A DNA stretch of 64,000 nt from Leptoclinus maculatus (lineage: Eukaryota; Chordata; Actinopteri; Perciformes; Stichaeidae), in contig JAVDOI010000011.1 of NCBI GenBank assembly GCA_032191485.1, positions 16,226,617 through 16,290,616 of the forward strand. Direction: 5' to 3'. Position 1 is the first letter of the stretch; each line of letters opens with the position of its first letter. This document shows positions 56,429 through 64,000 of the stretch, piece by piece. Below the pieces are notes generated by a model. It made no database searches. It saw only the letters and a list, made by a program, of their open reading frames with translations, and had not been told where the DNA came from. The translations under genes and the position numbers were made by a program.

Positions 56429-59171
56429 GCAAGTTTACGACTGAGCTAACGCTAACGTCACCTTCGGCTAGCGAGCTAACGAGCTAACTAGAGCTAGCTA
56501 ATGTTCCTACCGGTAACGTTACTATGGACTGGTAGCGTTAGTAAAGTTAGTTGGGTAAAGTTAGCAGTTCATACACGATAACAATAGCATCACTAGCTGA
56601 TACTGTCAGCTCATTTATAATTTAAAAGTTAGCCAGTTATAGCTTAGCAAGCGTCACTGACGTACGTTAGTAAACGTTCATTCATCCGTTTGACGTTGTA
56701 ACGTAACGTATATATTTATATGTCAAAACTATGAGAAAACTAACTTAACACTGATTACGACCAAGCAAGTATAGTAACGTTACACAGCTATTAAACTGAG
56801 CTAGTGTTAAAACATGTTAGCTAAATGTTAACCTGTAAAACCTGTCCTGTCAACTGACAAAGCTGCGCACAAAACATCAACAAACAGGTGCTGCTGCATT
56901 TCTGCGGTCTGATGTGAGCTGTAACCTTTATCTGAAGGACAACAATAGATCATAAGTTCACTCAGGTGATGAGAATGGTAGCTAACTGGAAAACACCGAG
57001 AAGTCCATACTAACAGTAAACTTTGTATCTCTTTTTAACAATGTCAGACGGTTTCGAAGATGAGCTTGCCGCTGTCAATGGGGAAATGTTTCAGGTAAGC
57101 ATTCATCTTTAGTCTGATTCTATATTTAATTATGTGTAACGTTTATCTCTTTGTGTGTACGGTTTTATTCTCAACACCATCAAATCATTTTGTTTACTGA
57201 TTTTATTTTCACTGGCATTCCTTCCTGTTATGATTTACTTTTACATCTACTTTGTATTTGATCACGTTGCTGATTTTTCATTATAATGGAGTAAATGGTT
57301 TATGTCCTCCAAAAGGAGGAGTCCAATGGCCCAACAGACAACTATGCAGCTATCGCCCAGGTGGATATTCAGAGGCAAGAGCCAGAGAGTTTACGCAAGT
57401 GGAGCGAGGAGCAGAAGACACGCCTTGAAGCATTAGGTGAGTGAATTACTGTGTAATGCTCTTTGTAGCTGTAATGAGTCCCTGTGCTTGTGTGGTTTTG
57501 TTATGCAGCGGATTGCAGTTTACCTGTAAGATGAATGGTGCAGCACATCTACCTGCGTCACAGTTAGACCTAATCATACGTCAGCTCTTTTCCTCATTTG
57601 AGGACTCTCTGACTATGTTGTCCTCTGCTGTTGCTCCCTAACAAGACTTGGCATCCAAGGCAGCAGAGGCCGAGTGGAGAGACAAGGCCAAAAAGGAGCT
57701 GGAGGACTGGCACGTACATCAAAATGAGCAGATGGAGAAGAACAAGGTCAACAACAGGTTAGTGTCTTGACATGGCCCCGGTTAATGTGCAGAGCAGTGA
57801 CAGTTGGTTTGTAATCACTACACTCAACACATTCTATTCAGGTGAACAGATCGAGTGTTGTATTGGCAGATTATTATTTCTCCCAATAGAAACCATTTGA
57901 TTTTTTTATATTTCTGTGCATGTCAAGTCAGATGCACTGTGTGTGTAATTTGTTTATTGCTTATTTAAAGAAAGTTTTTCTTCTACTTGATAGATTCTAT
58001 TTTTCGTCAGGTTGCAGTCAGTGTTGTACATGATGCTTACAAACAGGTTGTAGTCTTTCCTTTCCTGGACCGAGCTAACCCCGTTCTTCTTCCTACAGAC
58101 TCTGTCCAAGTCTGGCACGGTATTACTCTGCATCTGTGGCTCTAGTTTTGGCCAGTTTCTTCCCCCTGTGTGTGTGTGTGTGTGTTTGTGTGTGTGTGTG
58201 AATGCGCTGAGAGACAACTCTCTGATGAGATATCAGACTAGTGTGTCCAGTTAGAATGCCTGGAGAAACAAAACAGGAAGCTGGCTAGCTAGAAGGAATG
58301 CAAACAGCAGAGAGCAAATGTCACAGTTTTCTTCCACACTATATAGCCTAAGCACCAAAGCAGTCGGTAGTTGCCTGAAATTCCCCGCCTTTCCAAGCTT
58401 GCACCTGTAATGCAGAAGTCAGTCTAAGTCCATTTTAAACCTTTTATTTCCATCTCATTAGAACTGTTTCTCTGTCGCTTACATAACCCTTTTAATGCCG
58501 GCCCTAACTGTTCTCTGCTTGTTGTGTTGACACTGAAACTGTTCTCCTTTCTCCTTCTTTTTCCTGCTTTCTTGCCTGCGTACTAGGATTGCTGACAAGG
58601 CTTTCTACAAACAGCCTAACTCTGATGTTATAGGCTTTGTGTAGGTTTAGAATTCTTATGCTTATTAATGTTGGATGTCCTACCCCAGGATTTAGTTGAT
58701 TTTCACCTGATGCATGCCCACACACTAAAACTACCCGTTTGCTTTATGAAGGCCTCATTTTGTATTTCTTTTATATATATTTGATTGTTACATAGGTAAT
58801 AATAATAATTATGTCTCCAACAAAGGGAATGATTGGTGTAAAGAAACGCATGAAGTTGTTGAGCATGGTGCTGTTCATGTGATTGGACTTTGTGGCAGAG
58901 CTCCATGTTTGGCTCTGATGGTTTTGGAAACTGTTGTGAAATCCCTCTATTATTACAGCTCATTCATGTCTCTCTCTCCCCCCCCACCCCCACATGTAGA
59001 GCATCAGAGGAGGATCTCCTGGCAGAGGACAACGGCGACAGTCCAGGAACCGAATGGGAGAGAGTAGCCCGTCTCTGTGACTTTAATCCGAAAACCAACA
59101 AACAGGCAAAGGATGTTTCTCGTATGCGTTCTGTCCTCATTTCTCTCAAACAGACACCTCTAGTCCGCTAG
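56245..59171 (+). CDS. cltb: cltb, clathrin light chain B
   Basis: Joined exons are 56245-56428, 57048-57094, 57316-57436, 57646-57757, 58587-58640 and 59000-59171; 690 nt, 229 residues. The first intron is GC-AG, the others GT-AG. The start has a good Kozak context (aaagATGG). Light chains bind clathrin heavy-chain hubs through a central coiled coil and regulate coat assembly; the conserved N-terminal block EEDPAAAFLAQTESEIAGI holds the EED that recruits Hip1/Hip1R. The heavy-chain-binding helix spans about residues 95-160. The C-terminus is conserved (LCDFNPKTNKQAKDVSRMRS). Sequence alone is mixed between light chains A and B; the neighbours higd2a, pdlim7 and unc5a favour B. No neuronal insert exon was seen between exons 5 and 6. 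Confidence 0.9.
57048..57094 (+). CDS. cltb: cltb exon 2
   Basis: 47 nt encode GFEDELAAVNGEMFQ after a split Asp. The VNGE..Q motif matches both mammalian light chains. Acceptor aatgtcag, donor cag|gtaagc. Confidence 0.9.
57316..57436 (+). CDS. cltb: cltb exon 3
   Basis: Encodes EESNGPTDNYAAIAQVDIQR and QEPESLRKWSEEQKTRLEAL. The ESNGPTD.YAAI and EPES.RKW.EEQ blocks are diagnostic. Donor ttag|gtgagt, phase 1. Confidence 0.95.
57646..57757 (+). CDS. cltb: cltb exon 4: heavy-chain-binding helix
   Basis: Encodes LASKAAEAEWRDKAKKELED then WHVHQNEQMEKNKVNN, an amphipathic coiled-coil helix. Acceptor ccctaacaag, donor acag|gttagt. Confidence 0.95.
58587..58640 (+). CDS. cltb: cltb exon 5
   Basis: Encodes IADKAFYKQPNSDVIGF, matching the light-chain IAD.AFY.QP..D.IGYV block. 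Acceptor gtactag, donor ttgt|gtaggt, phase 2. Confidence 0.93.
59000..59171 (+). CDS. cltb: cltb exon 6 and stop
   Basis: Encodes ASEEDLLAEDNGDSPGTEWE, RVARLCDFNPKTNKQAKDVS and RMRSVLISLKQTPLVR, then TAG (59169-59171). ASEE fits light chain B; RVARLCDFNPK and SRMRSVLISLKQ fit light chain A. Confidence 0.95.
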
Positions 59172-60035
59172 AAGGACAATGTTCTTCTAGAAACATTGCC
59201 TTTTGAGCTTTAACCTCACATTGCATCAGAAGAGTTTGTATGCCCTTTTCCATAAATTCCCTGGTATGTTTATAATCTTTGAAAACTTCCCGCCTTTCTT
59301 GATGCCTAATATATATTGAAATAATATACTTAATCCCACTCTCTTGTGAGAAGATGAAGGACTGCTCTATTGTTACGACATCCTTTGGCTGGTCAGTTTT
59401 ATCACTGCTATATTTAAGAAAATATTGTTACTGTAAGTTCAACATTTTCCTTCCCTTTTATCTCATAAATTGTCATTAGGTCAGTTTTCTTGCATGCCTC
59501 TGCCAATATTTTGGATGCACATTTTATAGTTGTTTTATAAATTAGCATTTTGGTCGATGTCAAACACTTAAGCACTACTATGCTTATTAGATTGTAACCA
59601 CTTATGCCTCTCATCAATGTAGGATCATCAACACAAAGTCTCTGTTCACATTTGTTGTATTGTACCCCTATTTACCATATTTAACATTGCGAGCATATTT
59701 TTCTCTTTTAAATGCATAAGCTTGTGGCCTTTTTGACGTAGCTCTTACTCCAGTTCGAGATGGATTTCTTCTTCAATTAGACAAAGATCTCAGCAAAAAA
59801 ATTAAATTAGCAACCAAAGATCTAAATTTTCAGAGTTAACACGATTAATATTTGTGCGATTTCTCATTTCACTGAATTCCTCAGAAGTGTTATGCACCCG
59901 TTCTGTGTTAAACCAATATGGTTTGTTTTTACAGTAATCACTAGGGTGTCAATTTCAACAGTAAAGTCTGCACATTGTTTCACATGTTGCCTATTTGGAC
60001 ATTATGAATAAAGAAACAAGTGAATGTTAAAAGGG
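59172..60035 (+). other. cltb: cltb 3'UTR
   Basis: About 860 bases, AT-rich, ending after AATAAA at 60007-60012. No ORF or repeat was recognised. Confidence 0.6.
60007..60012 (+). terminator. cltb: cltb poly-A signal
   Basis: AATAAA in gaataaagaaacaag; the first canonical hexamer on the + strand after the cltb stop. Confidence 0.6.
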
Positions 60036-60345
60036 AACTGGAAAATAAAAACAGTGGAGTATGATCACCTAAATGAATGTGTCCTCACATGTTTCCGAGC
60101 TAACATTGATGCCATCTAACTGCTCTGGAGATGATCCCTTCAATCCCAATTTGTCCAGTTGATGTGTGAGGAGATCAAATATTGTGTGGCCCGGTGCAAA
60201 CATCCATCCATCCATCCTTTGGTACATCGCTGAAGGCCATGTTCCTGTGAAACTGGCATTTGAGCCATTTATCCTCAAATTTAAGCATTCACAGTGATAC
60301 ATGGACCTCAAATACACACAGGACACCAGCTTCAGATTACATTTT

Positions 60346-60351
60346 TTTAAT
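60346..60351 (-). terminator. higd2a: higd2a probable poly-A signal
   Basis: TTTAAT on + is ATTAAA on -, the commonest variant hexamer, about 410 bases past the higd2a stop. No AATAAA was seen between it and the stop. The interval 60036-60330 is a spacer between convergent genes with an ATCC tract near 60205. Confidence 0.45.
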
Positions 60352-60756
60352 CAACCAGGTGTCATGTTCATCATTTCAGTAACAACACCTGGGAACATTT
60401 GAAATCAAAACCTTCCAGAAAAGCAAGAAGCATATCATTTATATTTATCAGCATTTCACTCAAATGCTGCTGTCGCACAAATAAAGTCAAATCCAGCTCC
60501 TTACCCGGTCTGGTAAGGAGCTGATTCTACTTTGTTCTTCCATAGTGCTGGTTAGCCTGAAGCTAAATGTTTTATCGCCATGAACAATTCAACGCGTTTA
60601 AATGACAATAAATAGTGTGTTGGCATCTGAACAATGTTGGAAACATAATGCATCATTCAGTTGATTCACGTAGTCAAAATCAGTCCGATCCCAAGTTGGA
60701 TCTGGTCTGATTGTGAGTTGAACGGGCGGGGGCAGAGGTGTGTGATCGCTCCGTCT
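60352..60756 (-). other. higd2a: higd2a 3'UTR
   Basis: Non-coding sequence between the stop and the ATTAAA signal. A short inverted pair, agctccttacccggtctggt and accggtc-type taaggagct (60497-60525), can form a hairpin. Confidence 0.45.
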
Positions 60757-60923
60757 TCATTGCTTGGGTTTCACAGCTGTGGTAAAGACACCGACAATAA
60801 TGGCAACTACAGTGAAGCCTTGAGCAAAGATACGTCCCCTCATCAACAGCTGGGACTGTCTGGTTTTCCCTTGATTGAAGGCACGGAGACCATAAATCAG
60901 CGCTCCTGCTGTTCCCAAACAAC
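60757..60923 (-). CDS. higd2a: higd2a exon 2: two transmembrane helices and stop
   Basis: Encodes CLGTAGALIYGLRAFNQGKT, RQSQLLMRGRIFAQGFTVVA and IIVGVFTTAVKPKQ, then TGA (60757-60759). Acceptor tattctccag, phase 1. Confidence 0.94.
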
Positions 60924-61971
60924 CTGGAGAATACAAAGCAAATCACAGCTTACAGACAGGATGTAGGAGAACGATGCACAGGTACTGGACAGGTCGACTA
61001 TGACCGAGAACAAGGTAATCTAATGTCATAAACAATCACGCCCCAGTTAGTACATCCACACACTTGAATGCAGTAAATAAATAAAGGATACCACATAGAC
61101 AGTGTAGCATTAATAGAGGTCAAGGCCCAACATTAAAAACAAGTTCACCCAAATTAGAGGGAAAAATGTTTACGCCCTTATCCTAGTAGTGTCTATCTGG
61201 CAATGCAGAGCTTTGTTAGTTTCTGATGGTATCTTAGATATCCACCACACACAATACGACGGAGATACATCTACTCTTTAGTTTTGAGAAACTCAAAGAA
61301 TAGAAATACAATTGAGAAACTTAATATATTTATCCACAGATTTCACTGTCAGCAGTTTTGAAACCATTTAGAAATATTGTAGTCCCAAACTTTACATCGA
61401 CAGAGCATTATTTATTTATTTTGGGGTTATTTTGCCTGAACCGTGAAACCATTTTTTATCAAGGGCAACGCGGCTCTTCCGGTTTTTCGAATTAAGAGTC
61501 AAACCACGCAGAAACAATTCTAACACGTTTTCCTTCATCTTAAAATGTAAGCACGTCATCCACGAGCGATGATGACAACAAGTTGTTTTGGTAGTGACAA
61601 ACATGCAGTAAGGTAGCTAGCTAATGTATTTATGTTAGCTTAAGCAGTTATCTAAACACAGTTGAGTGTGGTGGAGATTTAAATGCTGACGTTACCACAC
61701 TTTAGAGTAAAAGATGTAACTAACCCTACTGCCTCTGTGCGCTACTTGTGTAACTTCTTGCAGCAGCGTTCAAGCTGCCCCGCTTGTATAACTCACCTAT
61801 TGGGACGAATGGGTTCTCCTTTGTTTTTCTAAGAAACTTCTCTTTAAAGGTCTCATCTTTGGCTCTCGGCAAAGGGTTGAAGCCTTCAATAACCGGGGGC
61901 TTAGAGAAGTCAAATGGCACAAACGCTGGTGGCTTAGGTGTTTGCTCGGATACTGCTGGTGTCCCCGCCAT
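60757..61971 (-). CDS. higd2a: higd2a, HIG1 domain family member 2A
   Basis: Two exons, 61797-61971 and 60757-60923, give 113 residues. ATG at 61969-61971 is in good context (gacATGG). HIG1-domain proteins sit in the inner mitochondrial membrane; HIGD2A is related to yeast Rcf1 and helps assemble complex IV and respiratory supercomplexes. The N-terminal part has FSKPPVIEGFNP and the HIG1 signature ETFKEKFLRKTKENPFVPIG; two hydrophobic helices follow (about 60-75 and 90-108), with RQSQLLMRGRIFAQGFTV between and into the second. Human HIGD2A is 106 residues with the same layout. In human, HIGD2A is also next to CLTB. Confidence 0.93.
61797..61971 (-). CDS. higd2a: higd2a exon 1
   Basis: Encodes MAGTPAVSEQTPKPPAFVPF, DFSKPPVIEGFNPLPRAKDE and TFKEKFLRKTKENPFVPI. 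Donor atag|gtgagt, phase 1. The intron (60924-61796) holds nothing recognisable. Confidence 0.94.
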
Positions 61972-62100
61972 GTCAACCTGAGAATGCGCGAGCTTCTGAT
62001 GAGGTCACGCCGTGGGCGTTTCCAATGTGAGACAGAAAGAAAGAGAACCAATGGCATTCATGGATGAACTGGGGAACTACACTTCCGGTTGCACTTTCAC
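61972..62100 (-). promoter_or_regulatory. higd2a: higd2a promoter region
   Basis: Immediately upstream of the start codon lie a CCAAT box (62048-62052) and an ETS/GABPA-type site, ACTTCCGG (62081-62088). GABPA (NRF-2) sites are typical of nuclear genes for mitochondrial proteins. No TATA box was seen, as expected for a housekeeping gene. Confidence 0.5.
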
Positions 62101-62737
62101 CTCAGACTTCACAATAAAAGTCCTGAAAATTTCCAACGCCAGGAATGAAAGTAATGAGTATCGATGTGAACCTCCTCCTGACACACAACACAAACGAAGT
62201 TCTCTATACATAAACAATATGGTCCAATATTAACGGAAGAGCATGGGGACATAACTGTAAAATCCTAACTAAAGCAATAGACAGGATTACTTTGTGTTGA
62301 GTATGAGAACTACATTAAGAAAATAACAATCTAGTCTCTGGCCAGTTAGCATTTATTTGATAGTGGCTCCAGTGAAAGAGGTAGTAACCTTTTGAACTGG
62401 GCCCTATATGCTCAGATAAGCATTGTGCAGCTATACAATGTAAGATATATGATACAAGGAATTAAACATAAACAACTGTAACCTATGATATCCTATCACA
62501 TTTTGTACGATCATGTTTCCATAGACAAGGAGATCATGTCTGATATTTATAGTATGTTATCCTAGCTGTACATTTCATATTATAGTTGTAGTTAGTGTAT
62601 TCTAATATATTCATTATATTGTGTATTTCATATGTATTTCTAGTGTTATATATATATTTACTGTTCCTGTGTAATGCCTGGATAATATGCAGTTGTAACA
62701 ATCATTTCCTAATTTGGGATTAATAATGTACATCTAT
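62101..62737. other. AT-rich spacer upstream of higd2a
   Basis: About 640 bases with no supportable gene or repeat family; strongly AT-rich (tatata runs near 62590-62660). Confidence 0.5.
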
Positions 62738-63800
62738 TAGGGGTGCAACGGATCACAAACCTCACGGTTCGGTTCGGATCACGGTTCGGATAATTTTTCG
62801 GATCAACAAAGAAAAGGGGAGGAGACAAATATAACTTTGCTTTCCATTTATTAATTAAAGAACTTCAAGAACACTTAAAGAAAAGAACTTTGGGCTATAG
62901 TGTTACATAAAAACTAAAATATTGAAGATGTCCAATTTGAAATGAAATAAATACAATTAAAACATTAAAGAATATTCAATTCGGTTTAAGTTTAAGTGCA
63001 ACATGAGGTATGTTGATGCCCTCGTCCTTTGATCAATATTGAACGAATATGTGAGCTAGCTTCCACTGTTTCAACTGAACTGAACTGATCGGCAACAACT
63101 TGGGTCTGTGTTTACTTCCTGTCAGGTTGTCATTCAAATACACAATAATGTTCACCATTACTGTGACATTATTTTCAAAAAGATGAGAATATCTCCATTG
63201 TCTGGGGAGAGGGTAGACCTTTCTGTGGTGATATTACTATTTGGCCTGTCTAGCTTCCACTCTGATGCTTCTGTCAGCACCTGCACCAGGTGTGTGTCTG
63301 TGTGACTCTCAGAGGGGGCGTGTCTGCAGCACCGGACTATGAATCACTCCGCCGTGGTGAAAGCGGTCACAGTCTTTACCTTGTCGTATGTCTTTCTTTT
63401 TAAATAACGCCTACATACCGTAACGGTTTTGTCCACCACCCTTATCCGTCATTATACTTTACAGGGAAGACAAAATGATCCCAAACTTGTGACTTAAATG
63501 ACCCGGGGGCTTCTGAAGTTCCTCCGCTCGTCGTGACTTTCGCCGTTAAATGCTTTTAACCTGCTCCGTTTACGTGAACACATGCTTTATATCTGTTCAC
63601 TGACACTTTGCATTGGTATTCGGGGACTTGTTACTTGAAAAGGAACAGCAGCAGTAAAACTGTATTACACACTATGAGGATTACACTGTAAAAAAGAAAA
63701 GAAAAAAAATACTCAATTGATCCGCGGTTCACGAGTGATCCGAACCGTGAGGGGTGATCCGAACGGATCACGGATCGACCCGTGATCCGTTACACCACTA
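62738..63800. mobile_element. hAT-like non-autonomous transposon with 8-bp target duplication
   Basis: The ends taggggtgcaacggatcac and gtgatccgttacaccacta are inverted repeats (17 of 19 match). They are flanked by acatctat (62730-62737) and acatctac (63801-63808), an 8-bp duplication typical of hAT insertion. TAGGGGTG-type ends are common in fish hAT elements. Both subterminal zones carry many GGATC/GATCC words (ggttcggatcacggttcgga; tgatccgaaccgtgagg). The interior of 1 kb has no transposase frame. Confidence 0.8.
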
Positions 63801-63808
63801 ACATCTAC

Positions 63809-64000
63809 CCCTCTATCCATTTAATACTGATAGTAATGTAATAGCATTACTGGTCAAATGTTTGCCAATCTCAACAAAGCCCCCACTCTTACCACTAAGT
63901 GGCAGTATTCGGTAAAGTCCAGTGTTCCAAACATCATTGAATAAGTACCCTAAGTAAGAAGTAGTGTACCGTAGTATTTTGAAGTTTAAAAAGTGTAGTT
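63809..64000. other. Terminal spacer
   Basis: About 190 bases, AT-rich, with a CTCF-like word CCACTAAGTGGCAG (63892-63905). Nothing else was recognised. Confidence 0.4.

Larger units (their letters stand above)
56429..58999 (+). other. cltb introns
   Basis: Introns are 56429-57047, 57095-57315, 57437-57645, 57758-58586 and 58641-58999. The first is rich in GCTAAC/GTTAGC words and holds two GTAACGTTAC palindromes (56513-56522, 56774-56783). The fourth has a GT tract (58168-58200). No extra exon was found. Confidence 0.65.

Noticed and set aside
58641..58999. Neuron-specific insert exon of the clathrin light chain
   Set aside because: The one candidate acceptor (ctaccccag near 58688) is followed at once by an in-frame TAG in the required phase.

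Overview
The window is nuclear DNA from a bony fish, most likely a percomorph teleost. It has intron-containing vertebrate genes, dense CA/GT and GA/CT microsatellites, and repeat types common in percomorphs: a hAT-like element, a TTAA-flanked element, a foldback element and L2-like tails. Four genes could be rebuilt exon by exon, with splice sites, phases and reading frames that agree. Their mammalian counterparts lie near each other on human 5q35, which supports the names unc5a, pdlim7, cltb and higd2a.

Layout: (1) 1-~23955, + strand: the 3' half of unc5a (netrin receptor), from the transmembrane exon to the stop at 19215, followed by a long 3'UTR. (2) ~24190-~54700, - strand: pdlim7 (Enigma; a PDZ domain and three LIM domains), complete, in 13 core coding exons plus non-coding 5' exons. 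(3) 56245-~60030, + strand: cltb (clathrin light chain), complete, in six exons, with a GC-AG first intron. (4) ~60340-61971, - strand: higd2a (mitochondrial HIG1-domain protein), two exons. unc5a/pdlim7 and cltb/higd2a are tail to tail; pdlim7 and cltb are head to head across about 1.5 kb. The last 2 kb hold the higd2a promoter side and a 1063-bp hAT-like element.

The genes do not form one pathway. unc5a is an axon-guidance and dependence receptor, pdlim7 an actin/Z-disc scaffold, cltb a vesicle-coat subunit, and higd2a a respiratory-chain assembly factor.

The most interesting content is hidden splice variation in the linker of pdlim7. Three extra exons fit the reading frame exactly. One is a 42-nt cassette (35720-35761). 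One is a terminal exon giving a LIM-less protein that resembles the short ZASP/Cypher (LDB3) isoforms (33365-33461). The third is a 273-nt open exon with a near-ideal branch point and acceptor (31156-31428), coding for sequence I do not recognise in any PDLIM protein. At the 5' end, a 32-nt exon would switch an upstream ATG between an in-frame N-terminal extension and a short upstream ORF. All splice calls come from reading the sequence; no transcript data were available.
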